Shown here: positions 6,561 to 12,565 of the stretch, one piece after another
How positions within the stretch are numbered: position 1 is the first letter of the stretch
How the letters are laid out: each line of letters begins with the position of its first letter
Assembly: GCA_900540545.1 (NCBI GenBank)
Contig: UQGJ01000073.1
Location: 1-12,581, forward strand
DNA: 12,581 nucleotides
From: an uncultured Eubacteriales bacterium
GTDB taxonomy: Bacteria > Bacillota > Clostridia > Oscillospirales > Oscillospiraceae
Reading direction: 5' to 3'
The notes under the pieces: generated by a model
Databases searched by the model: none
The model's input: only the letters and a program-made list of their open reading frames with translations
Told to the model about the DNA's origin: nothing
Program-made: the position numbers and the translations under genes

Positions 6561-7103
6561 CTAGGAGATATTGCCATGCGCTGTCTCTGACAACTGTTCT
6601 TGCAGGAGACTATCAGACGAAATACTACTGCTTGAAAGGAATAATTCAATTTTATTTCGCAGGTCATCCTCCGTGATGTCAGAGGAACCAGAGCGATAGG
6701 CCTTAAGATAACAAAACATCTCCTGAGAGTCAAGGTTAGTTAGCAGATTCTTAAGTTCCGCTTTGTAGTGCTTGATTTGCGCTAAAGTCAGTAGGTGTAG
6801 GTTTTTGCGCACTTGTGCACAGATGGAAAGTAAAGGGTCATTTACATAATCATCCAAATGCTCGTCGTTATGAACTGTTGCGGACAAGGTAGGGATGTCC
6901 ATTGAAGCGTCACTGACATCAGCTGCAAATACATTAGGCTGCACATCAAAAAATGAGGCTAAACGAATTTGTAGGGCAGGACTAATTTTGGCGCCATCTC
7001 GTTCCCAAACTACAATGGTGCCACGGGAGACTTTAAGCTGATCGGCCAACTCCTGTTGGGTCAAATTATGTTGTAGTCTTAATTCACGTACTTTGGATGA
7101 CAT
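6561..7103 (-). CDS. XRE-family helix-turn-helix transcriptional regulator
   Basis: The protein has 180 residues. Residues 3-58 form a Cro/CI-type helix-turn-helix: VRELRLQHNLTQQELADQL, then VSRGTIVVWERD and SPALQIRLASFFDV. The remaining 120 residues are helical and acidic, with a serine-rich stretch at 156-165, and I recognise no family for them. The start at 7103 has a GGAGAAGG ribosome site and lies downstream of a consensus promoter; in-frame extensions upstream run antisense to the next gene. Base composition and codon use (TTA, AAA, GTA codons) are clearly AT-richer than in the flanking genes, pointing to recent transfer. A cytosolic DNA-binding role is certain from the motif; the targets probably include its own promoter. 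Confidence 0.88.
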   Translation of the reverse strand: MSSKVRELRLQHNLTQQELADQLKVSRGTIVVWERDGAKISPALQIRLASFFDVQPNVFAADVSDASMDIPTLSATVHNDEHLDDYVNDPLLSICAQVRKNLHLLTLAQIKHYKAELKNLLTNLDSQEMFCYLKAYRSGSSDITEDDLRNKIELFLSSSSISSDSLLQEQLSETAHGNIS

Positions 7104-7146
7104 AACAATCCTTCTCCTCGCAAAATGATTGATGGTCTTGTGAGAT

Positions 7147-7175
7147 AGTATATAGTACGACGATGTAAATGTCAA
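7147..7175 (-). promoter_or_regulatory. Consensus promoter of the XRE regulator
   Basis: On the minus strand TTGACA (7175-7170), a 17-base spacer and TATACT (7152-7147) give an almost perfect sigma-A promoter. Transcription would start near 7140, leaving a leader of about 37 bases with the GGAGAAGG ribosome site. Confidence 0.82.
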
Positions 7176-7227
7176 TGTGCAAATTGTTAGAATGACCGCA
7201 TTGTAAAGACGGATGTACTGCGATGTA
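7162..7227. promoter_or_regulatory. Three helically phased GATGTA direct repeats, possible regulator sites
   Basis: GATGTA occurs at 7162-7167, 7212-7217 and 7222-7227. Starts are 50 and 10 bases apart, so all lie on the same face of the helix. The first sits between the -35 and -10 boxes of the XRE promoter. They could be half-sites for the XRE protein, but no clear palindrome accompanies them. Confidence 0.25.
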
Positions 7228-7266
7228 GTGTCTGCTGCGAACTCCTTCGAAAAGGGAAGATTCCTC

Positions 7267-7295
7267 TTGCAACTGGACGCGCTTTCGATTATACT
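7267..7295 (+). promoter_or_regulatory. Promoter of the DUF4234-DUF2752 operon
   Basis: TTGCAA (7267-7272), a 17-base spacer and TATACT (7290-7295) form a good sigma-A promoter. It is followed by a GAAGGGAG ribosome site at 7311-7318, 8 bases before the ATG at 7326. Confidence 0.75.
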
Positions 7296-7325
7296 GATAG
7301 CACCAGAGAGAAGGGAGCGATTTCC

Positions 7326-7703
7326 ATGCGGCATCGCAGCGTCGGACTTTGTATCGTCCTGAGCATCATCACCTGCGGTATCTACGGCATCTACTGGTTC
7401 GTCTGCCTGAACGACGACGTCAACGAGGTCACCGGCCGCCCCGGCACCACCGGGGGCATGGCCTTCCTGTTCAGCCTCATCACCTGCGGCATCTATTCCA
7501 TCTACTGGAACTACAAGATGGGCGACAAGCTGGACCAGGCCAGGGCCGAGCGGGGCGTTCCCACCGGGAGCCTGGCTATCCTCTACCTGGTGCTGTCCAT
7601 CGTGGGGCTGTCCATCGTGTCCTTCGCCCTCATGCAGAGCGAGCTGAACCACTACACCCCCGCCGGCGACTACGGGCCGGAGCAAGACGATGACCGCTTC
7701 TGA
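7326..7703 (+). CDS. DUF4234 family small membrane protein
   Basis: This 125-residue membrane protein shows the DUF4234 signature twice: SIITCGIYGIYWF at 13-25 and SLITCGIYSIYWN at 50-62. Three hydrophobic segments are visible (about 6-25, 43-62 and 83-103), ending in a charged tail (DYGPEQDDDRF). The two signature copies are also closely similar at the DNA level, consistent with an internal duplication typical of the family. No function is established for DUF4234. It has its own promoter and a good ribosome site, and overlaps the next gene by 14 bases, so the two are probably made together. High GC content here contrasts with the AT-rich island immediately upstream. Confidence 0.85.
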   Translation: MRHRSVGLCIVLSIITCGIYGIYWFVCLNDDVNEVTGRPGTTGGMAFLFSLITCGIYSIYWNYKMGDKLDQARAERGVPTGSLAILYLVLSIVGLSIVSFALMQSELNHYTPAGDYGPEQDDDRF

Positions 7704-8070
7704 GCGAGCCAAAAAAGCAATGGCGCGGGCGGGCCTGATCCTGGGGATCGGGCTCGCCTACGCCTTTTTCTGCGCCAAAACGGGGCTGGCGCTCCCCTGC
7801 CCCTTCCGGGCGGTGACGGGCCTCTACTGCCCCGGCTGCGGGGTGACCCGCATGTGTATGGCCCTGCTGCGGTTGGATTTTGCCGGAGCGTGGAGCGCCA
7901 ACCCGGCCCTGCTGTGCCTGCTGCCGGTCCTGGCCCTGGTGCTGGGGACCCTGCTCTGGCGCTGGGTCAGGACCGGCTCCGCCCGCCCCGCCCGGTGGCA
8001 GTCGGCGCTGATTTGGGGCATGGCGGTCGTGCTGCTGGTCTTCGGCGTTCTGCGGAACCTGGGGGGTTAG
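7690..8070 (+). CDS. DUF2752 family membrane protein
   Basis: This 126-residue protein carries the DUF2752 hallmarks: LPCPFR at 35-40, GLYCPGCGVTR at 44-54 and an asparagine-proline at 71-72 after AGAWSA. The conserved cysteines C37, C47 and C50 are present. Hydrophobic segments lie at about 14-34, 73-92 and 105-122. The family has no established function; the CPxCG motif suggests metal binding or a redox role, which is inference. The start overlaps the DUF4234 gene by 14 bases, with GGAG upstream. The stop interlocks with that of the opposing oxidoreductase gene over TTAG at 8067-8070, so there is no room for a terminator between them. Confidence 0.88.
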   Translation: MTASERAKKAMARAGLILGIGLAYAFFCAKTGLALPCPFRAVTGLYCPGCGVTRMCMALLRLDFAGAWSANPALLCLLPVLALVLGTLLWRWVRTGSARPARWQSALIWGMAVVLLVFGVLRNLGG

Positions 8071-8672
8071 AACCCCTTTGCAAGCTCCGTTCCCTGCTCC
8101 ATGGCCTGGGCCAGCAGGGCCTCCTTGTCGTTACGCACGTCGTCCAATCCCTCGGCGCATAGGAGCCGGAACTCCGGGATGCCGTACATGGCGCACAGGG
8201 CCTGGAGGTGCCGCGCCCCCATCTCCATCCACTCGGTATCGGGCAGGGAGAAGTTGCCGCCCCGGGTGGTGATGAGCAGCAGTTTGGACGCCTTGCACAG
8301 CCCCACATTGCCGCCCTGGTCATCGTAGCCGAAGGTGAGATTGGTGACGGAGATGCGCTCCAGATAGATTTTCAGGATGGCGGGGTAGCTCAAATCCCAG
8401 AAGGGGGCGGCAATGACGATCTTGTCCGCCGCCGCGAACTGCCGGGCGGGGGCGAACATGGGCTCGTCCAACCGCCCCGCCGCCCACAGGGCGTCTCTGG
8501 CCTCCAAGACCTCAGGGTACTGGGGCTCCAGCCGCTCCGTTATCAGGTCCCGCTCCGTCACCCGGTCCGCCGGGTGGCTTTTTTCATATTCGGACAGAAA
8601 GTGCCGGGCCAGCTTCAGGGTCCGGGACCGCACGCCACGGACGCAGGCGTTGACAAACAGGATTTCGGACAT
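8067..8672 (-). CDS. Flavodoxin-fold FMN-dependent NAD(P)H oxidoreductase (azoreductase-like)
   Basis: This 201-residue protein fits the flavodoxin-like fold family PF02525 (azoreductase/quinone reductase type). It has the first strand and phosphate loop ILFVNACVRGVRSRT (4-18), the flavin-contacting IAAPFWDLSYPAILKIYLER (87-106) and the second flavin loop LLITTRGGNFS (132-142). Such enzymes pass electrons from NAD(P)H via FMN to quinones, azo or nitro compounds in the cytosol; the substrate here is unknown. The gene starts 6 bases after the last DUF2812 gene, and its AGAGGAG ribosome site covers that gene's final codons, so it is probably the last gene of the PadR operon. This position suggests a role in the response controlled by PadR. 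Confidence 0.88.
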   Translation of the reverse strand: MSEILFVNACVRGVRSRTLKLARHFLSEYEKSHPADRVTERDLITERLEPQYPEVLEARDALWAAGRLDEPMFAPARQFAAADKIVIAAPFWDLSYPAILKIYLERISVTNLTFGYDDQGGNVGLCKASKLLLITTRGGNFSLPDTEWMEMGARHLQALCAMYGIPEFRLLCAEGLDDVRNDKEALLAQAMEQGTELAKGF

Positions 8673-8678
8673 ATGAAA

Positions 8679-9869
8679 TCACTCCTCTAATTGTAAGCGT
8701 TCCCATAGCATAGCACGAATATCCGGGTCCGTCCAGTCCACCGGCCCATGCAGCCGCACCGTGGTGTTCCCCTGGCGGAGGACCAGGGTGGCCTGGGGGT
8801 CCGGGGTCCAGTCGTTGGGTTCCCAGACCCAGAGCCAGCTCTCGTCAAAGCCCAGGTCCACGGAGGTGAACGCCGGCTGGACGTTTTCCGAACCCGCGCT
8901 GACGCGGAGCTGCCCGACGGCCCAATGGGCCAGTCCCTCCGACGCGCAGCGGTAGTGGTCGGTGTCTAGAGAAAAGACGGCGGAACCGCGGCTGGTGAAG
9001 AGAACGTCCTGTTCCGCCCCGGTATAGCGCATGAGGGGGGAGACCTCGTGGGACAGGGCGGACTGCGGGTAGGCGGACAGGCCCACGTCCGCGCCCTGGA
9101 CCACCGGCTCGCCCGCCAGGGAGACGAAGGGGGTATCCGCCTTCTGGTCTCCGGACGGGGCGAAGCGCCAGACCAGTATAGCTATGGCGGCAATCAGCAG
9201 AAGTCCGTTGCCCACCACCCGGAGCCGCTCCCACCAGCCGGTCCGGTGAAGGCGGTGGACCGGCAGGGGCTGCCCCGCCTGGACGGCCCGGCGGCCCCGC
9301 CGCCAGTAGCGTACCACGGAGACGATTTGCCAGGCGGTTGAAGCGATGCAGAGGGCCAGGCCGACCCCGCTCACCAGCACCTGCCAGGAGCGGGCCAGCT
9401 CCAAGTGGAAGCGGGCCACCGCGTAGGCCTTGGTGAAGTGCATCACCCAGAAGGCGGCACACAAGAGCAGCAGAAGGGACAGCGGGACCAGGGGGCCGCG
9501 GAGGGCTTTCCAGAGATAGGTCGCCTCGAACCGCTCCAGCTCCAGGCCGCTGTCGGTCTGGATGGGGGCGGGGCGCTGGCCGGGCTGGGAGACGAACAGG
9601 CGCATGTTCGCCAGCTCCAGCACCGGCGTCCAGCCCGCCTGACGGCAGAGGGACAGATAGTCGGCGTCCCCCGGCTGGTTGGGCTGGAACAGGTCCATGC
9701 AGTAGCGGACCGTGGGGCCGTCCCGGCGGGCCAGCTTGATGAGCTGTAACGGGGCGAGGTGGTCCTCCACCTGCCAGCCCTCCTCCGCCCGCTGGTTGAG
9801 CCACTCCTCGGCCGCCTTGTAGTTCAGGGTGTGGTAGGGGAAGGGCACCCACTTTTTGTGCTTGCTCAT
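8679..9869 (-). CDS. DUF2812 membrane protein, third of three tandem paralogues
   Basis: The protein has 396 residues. The start at 9869 follows a strong GGAGGTGA ribosome site, and its ATG overlaps the preceding stop as ATGA, indicating translational coupling. Residues 1-95 are a cytosolic DUF2812 domain with RAEEGWQV (27-34), VRYCMD (54-59) and LCRQAGWTPV (74-83). A juxtamembrane PAPIQTDSGLE (100-110) precedes three membrane segments at about 126-145, 163-187 and 218-235. The arginine-rich loop 188-195 puts the N-terminus inside and residues 236-396 outside. The outer part shares C308, VDLGFDESW (337-345) and a final strand-helix unit (VLRQGNTTVRLHGPVDWTD, 363-381) with its two paralogues. 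The function is unknown; a sensor or a PadR-linked antagonist are both possible. Confidence 0.82.
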   Translation of the reverse strand: MSKHKKWVPFPYHTLNYKAAEEWLNQRAEEGWQVEDHLAPLQLIKLARRDGPTVRYCMDLFQPNQPGDADYLSLCRQAGWTPVLELANMRLFVSQPGQRPAPIQTDSGLELERFEATYLWKALRGPLVPLSLLLLLCAAFWVMHFTKAYAVARFHLELARSWQVLVSGVGLALCIASTAWQIVSVVRYWRRGRRAVQAGQPLPVHRLHRTGWWERLRVVGNGLLLIAAIAILVWRFAPSGDQKADTPFVSLAGEPVVQGADVGLSAYPQSALSHEVSPLMRYTGAEQDVLFTSRGSAVFSLDTDHYRCASEGLAHWAVGQLRVSAGSENVQPAFTSVDLGFDESWLWVWEPNDWTPDPQATLVLRQGNTTVRLHGPVDWTDPDIRAMLWERLQLEE

Positions 9870-11026
9870 GGGAGACTCACCTCCAAAAGCCGCGTCCGCA
9901 CGGCGTCCAGGACCGCCGGGTCTGTGAAGTCCACCGGGGCGATGACGTAGGCCACGATGCGCCCCTCCTGGAAGAGCAGGAGTTGATAGCCGTTTTTCAG
10001 CGAGGCCAGCCAGGACTGGTCGAAGCCCAGGTCCGCCGGTTCCAGGATTTGGGCTGTGCCCGGCAGGATGCGGGCGGACAGCAGTCTCTCGCCTTTCTGA
10101 AAATCGGCGCAGAGGTCGCTGACCACCACCCGCGCCAGCCAGTCGGCGGGGCAGTCGTACCATTGGGTGGTCAGGTCGCGGCTCTGCTCGTCCCAATCCA
10201 GCGTGTAGACCTCGCGCAGGAAGGGAGTCCCGGACGCCGACAGATGCCCGTGGGACTCGCCGGGCGTCAGCCCCACGTCTTCCGCCCGTATCCCCGGCAG
10301 CTCCGCCATATGCTCCGTGACCTCCGGCGTGTTGGTCCAGGACTGGCCGCCGCTGCCTATGCCGAAGAGCGCCAACGGGATACAGGCCAGGAGCAGCAGC
10401 CACTCAAGCCCCATCAGGCCGCGGAGCTTTGCCCCCCGGCGGGAGGGGAGGGGGAGGTCCTCGCCCGCTTCCGCCGCGGCCCGGAATTGGCGGCGGCAGT
10501 GGAGCAGATAGAAGAACTGGCCCAGCCAGAACAGAAGGAGGAGAACGAGCAGGCCATCCACTGCAAGGGTCCCCCAACTGAGCAGCGGATACCACAGGTG
10601 GTGGCCCTCTTGTGTAAACAGATGGATGGCCCGGGTAAAGAGAATCACAAGGACAGGGGAGAGACTCCCCAGCGCCACCTCCTTGAGCTTTTGGTTCCAG
10701 TTGACCTCGAACTCTACCGCCGGGTCGGTCTGGAGGGGCGCCGGGTTGGTCCCCGGACGGGAGGCAAAGATCCGGTAGATCTCATTTGACGTCACCGGCT
10801 CCCACCCGGCGTCCGCGCAGAGCTGGAGGTACTCCTCCTCCTCCCGCTCCACCGGCAGCTTGTGGTCGGGCTCCACGCAGTAGCGCAGGTCCGCCCGCTC
10901 CGTCCGCCGGAACCGGGCCAGCCCGAAGCAGAGCCAGTCCAGGGCCCAGCCCTCCCCGGCCAGCCGGTTCAACTCGGCCTCCATGGCCTTCACATCGGAA
11001 ATTTGATAGTAAAACCAGCGCAGCAT
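9866..11026 (-). CDS. DUF2812 membrane protein, second of three tandem paralogues
   Basis: The protein has 386 residues with the same plan as its neighbours. The cytosolic DUF2812 part shows LAGEGWAL (22-29), LRYCVE (47-52) and ADAGWEPV (71-78); the linker is PAPLQTDPAVE (95-105). Membrane segments lie at about 118-136, 149-175 and 206-223, with basic residues in the loop 177-202. The outer domain has a cysteine at C292 in WYDCPADWLARVVVS, then ADLGFDQSW (331-339) and APVDFTDPAVLD (363-374). It begins 3 bases after the first paralogue ends, using GGGAGGG that overlaps that gene's stop, and overlaps the next gene by 4 bases. Sequence identity among the three copies is limited outside the motifs, so the duplications are old. 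Confidence 0.82.
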   Translation of the reverse strand: MLRWFYYQISDVKAMEAELNRLAGEGWALDWLCFGLARFRRTERADLRYCVEPDHKLPVEREEEEYLQLCADAGWEPVTSNEIYRIFASRPGTNPAPLQTDPAVEFEVNWNQKLKEVALGSLSPVLVILFTRAIHLFTQEGHHLWYPLLSWGTLAVDGLLVLLLLFWLGQFFYLLHCRRQFRAAAEAGEDLPLPSRRGAKLRGLMGLEWLLLLACIPLALFGIGSGGQSWTNTPEVTEHMAELPGIRAEDVGLTPGESHGHLSASGTPFLREVYTLDWDEQSRDLTTQWYDCPADWLARVVVSDLCADFQKGERLLSARILPGTAQILEPADLGFDQSWLASLKNGYQLLLFQEGRIVAYVIAPVDFTDPAVLDAVRTRLLEVSLP

Positions 11027-11029
11027 CTG

Positions 11030-12130
11030 TCATCCCTCCCATTCCAGCCGGTCCCGCAGGACCGCCAGCGCCGTGCCGGTGGTCAGGTCGAAGGGGGCCT
11101 CCAGCCGCACCACCGTGTTTCCCTGCCGCAGTAAAAGGTTGTTTTCGCCGTCCTGATAGCTCTCGTCGAAGCCCAGCTCCGCCGGGGTGTAGTCGTCTTC
11201 GTCGTTCAGAAGTCCGCTGACCACCAAATCCGCCACCCAGCCATAAGTACAGTCGAACCGCTCCTCGGTCATTCGCCTGGAGGTGTCGTCCACGGGGAAC
11301 CAGGACCGAATCTGAACGCTGTGCAGCAGCACCGAGTCGGCCTGGACCAGCCCGTAGGTGTAGGCGTCCTCAACGCCGAAGTCCTCCGCCAGCGCCACGG
11401 GCCACGAGCGGAAGGTTTCGTCGGAGGGGTCGGGTATGGTCAGGGAGTATAGGGAGGAGCCCCAGTTCAGTGGGATGGTCAGCAGCACCAGCAAGGTGGA
11501 ACAAGCCTGCAGCACCCCGCGGATGCGGGCCCATCGAAAGGCCGAGGCCACCGGCAGGCGGTCCGCCCTGCGCCGCCGCCAAGCGGACCAGACCCAGATG
11601 AACAGGCTCAGGGAAAGGTAGACCAGAAGGACCGCCCAGGTCAGGAGCAAGAAATTGGAGCGGAGCAGGGAAAAAAGATGAAACGCGCGGCTGAGGATGG
11701 GGATGAGGACGACCAGAGCGATGAGGGCCAGCCCGAGGAGGGTGGAGAGCAGGTCGGGCACAAAACGCTCCTTCCAGTACCGCTTCCGCTCCAGCTCCGG
11801 GTCGGTCTGGATGGGGGCGGGGGAGAAGCCGGGCCTGGATTTGTAGAATTTGAGACCGTTCAATTCCCCCGCCTCGTCCCAGCCCGCGTCGGACAGGAAT
11901 TGGGCGTACTCCTGCTGTTGGAAATAGTTTTTCATCGCGTTGTCCGCGATGTCCACGTCGTAGCGCAGCCCGCTCCGCTCCAGGGGCTGAAAAACCGCCC
12001 GGGGGAACTGCTTCCCCTTGACCCGCACCAGCTCCCAGCCCTGTTCCGCCATGTACTCCAGCCAGAGCCGCGCCTCCCGCCGGTCCGCCACAGAAAAAGC
12101 GAACAGTACCGTTTTACACCCTTTGCTCAT
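11030..12130 (-). CDS. DUF2812 membrane protein, first of three tandem paralogues
   Basis: The 366-residue protein starts inside the padR gene (17-base overlap), with AAGGAGG about 10 bases upstream. The cytosolic DUF2812 domain carries MAEQGWEL (27-34), LRYDVD (55-60) and FLSDAGW (78-84). The linker PAPIQTDPELE (104-114) leads to membrane segments at about 126-147, 158-183 and 205-224, with RRRR at 185-188 marking the inner side. The outer domain has ALAEDFGVED (246-255), C294 in RFDCTYGWVADLVVSG, AELGFDESY (317-325) and LRQGNTVVRLEAPFDLT (334-350). PadR followed by a DUF2812 gene is a common Bacillota arrangement. Some DUF2812 proteins are thought to be anti-repressor or stress partners of the adjacent PadR, but this is not established. 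Confidence 0.83.
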   Translation of the reverse strand: MSKGCKTVLFAFSVADRREARLWLEYMAEQGWELVRVKGKQFPRAVFQPLERSGLRYDVDIADNAMKNYFQQQEYAQFLSDAGWDEAGELNGLKFYKSRPGFSPAPIQTDPELERKRYWKERFVPDLLSTLLGLALIALVVLIPILSRAFHLFSLLRSNFLLLTWAVLLVYLSLSLFIWVWSAWRRRRADRLPVASAFRWARIRGVLQACSTLLVLLTIPLNWGSSLYSLTIPDPSDETFRSWPVALAEDFGVEDAYTYGLVQADSVLLHSVQIRSWFPVDDTSRRMTEERFDCTYGWVADLVVSGLLNDEDDYTPAELGFDESYQDGENNLLLRQGNTVVRLEAPFDLTTGTALAVLRDRLEWEG

Positions 12131-12449
12131 GGTCCTTCGCCTCCTTCATCACCCGCTCCCCGTCGGCCACCTGCCTGCGGAGGCGGGCGAACTCGTCGTC
12201 CAGCACCTTCTGTCCCTCTTGGGTGAGCTGATAGTATTTCCGACCCTCCCGCTCCCCGGTGAGCTTGATGAGCCCGTCCCCCTCGAACCGGGCGAGCAGG
12301 GCGTACAGGGTCCCAGCCCCGATATTCACCCGGCCGCCGGTGAGTTCGGCGGTGTACTGCATGATGCCGTACCCGTGCCGCTCCTGGGTGAGGGAGAGCA
12401 GGACGTAATACATCTGCTCGGTCAGCGTATCCAGCTTCTTCCGCGCCAC
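12114..12449 (-). CDS. PadR-family transcriptional repressor
   Basis: The 111-residue size fits the short PadR class: a winged helix-turn-helix plus one C-terminal dimerisation helix. Motifs are HGYGIM (25-30), the recognition region GAGTLYALLARFEGDGLI (44-61) and the wing REGRKYYQLTQEG (67-79). The final charged helix (82-105) should dimerise. The start is GTG at 12449, chosen because the frame and the conserved N-terminus (LDTLTEQMYYVLLSL) begin there and AAAGGTGG lies upstream. Its 3' end overlaps the first DUF2812 gene by 17 bases, so regulator and membrane proteins share one transcript. Two palindromes in its promoter suggest it represses its own operon. PadR proteins often respond to phenolics, drugs or envelope stress; the signal here is unknown. 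Confidence 0.93.
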   Translation of the reverse strand: MARKKLDTLTEQMYYVLLSLTQERHGYGIMQYTAELTGGRVNIGAGTLYALLARFEGDGLIKLTGEREGRKYYQLTQEGQKVLDDEFARLRRQVADGERVMKEAKDHEQRV

Positions 12450-12468
12450 GGGACCACCACCTTTCTGG

Positions 12469-12487
12469 TATAGCGATTATCGGTATA
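12469..12487. promoter_or_regulatory. Candidate PadR operator 1, at the transcription start
   Basis: A 19-base palindrome reads TATAGCGAT-T-ATCGGTATA, with only one mismatched pair between the 9-base arms. It lies directly downstream of the -10 box, where transcription of padR should begin (near 12484), so bound protein would block the polymerase. Confidence 0.65.
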
Positions 12488-12490
12488 GTT

Positions 12491-12519
12491 ATAGTATATC
12501 AATATTCGATATATGTCAA
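12491..12519 (-). promoter_or_regulatory. Promoter of the padR-DUF2812-oxidoreductase operon
   Basis: On the minus strand TTGACA (12519-12514), a 17-base spacer and TACTAT (12496-12491) form a promoter with a perfect -35 and a 4-of-6 -10. The spacer is occupied by candidate operator 2. It is the only promoter seen for the five-gene operon. Confidence 0.7.
12495..12513. promoter_or_regulatory. Candidate PadR operator 2, between -35 and -10
   Basis: TATATCAAT-A-TTCGATATA is a second 19-base imperfect palindrome on the same frame as operator 1 (TATAnCnAT half-site). Its centre (12504) is 26 bases from that of operator 1 (12478). Lying in the promoter spacer, it would compete directly with RNA polymerase. 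Confidence 0.55.
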
Positions 12520-12537
12520 TAGGGAGGCCTCCGGCGG

Positions 12538-12565
12538 GTCCCCTTTCTGGTTTCAGAAAGGGGAC
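12538..12565. repeat. Perfect 12-bp stem hairpin upstream of the padR promoter
   Basis: GTCCCCTTTCTG at 12538-12549 pairs perfectly with CAGAAAGGGGAC at 12554-12565 around the loop GTTT. No T-run follows on either strand. It could be a dispersed extragenic palindrome or the 3' hairpin of a gene beyond the right edge. Confidence 0.55.

Noticed and set aside
7084..7272. A 62-residue minus-strand frame over the XRE promoter
   Set aside because: No ribosome site and it overlaps both the promoter and the start of the XRE gene in another phase.
7104..7712. Upstream extension of the XRE gene to 383 residues
   Set aside because: The added part lies antisense to the DUF4234 gene and crosses the consensus XRE promoter; the ATG at 7103 has its own ribosome site.
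9870..10403. Upstream extension of the third DUF2812 gene to 574 residues
   Set aside because: It runs in a shadow frame through the second paralogue; the GGAGGTGA site and ATGA overlap fix the start at 9869.
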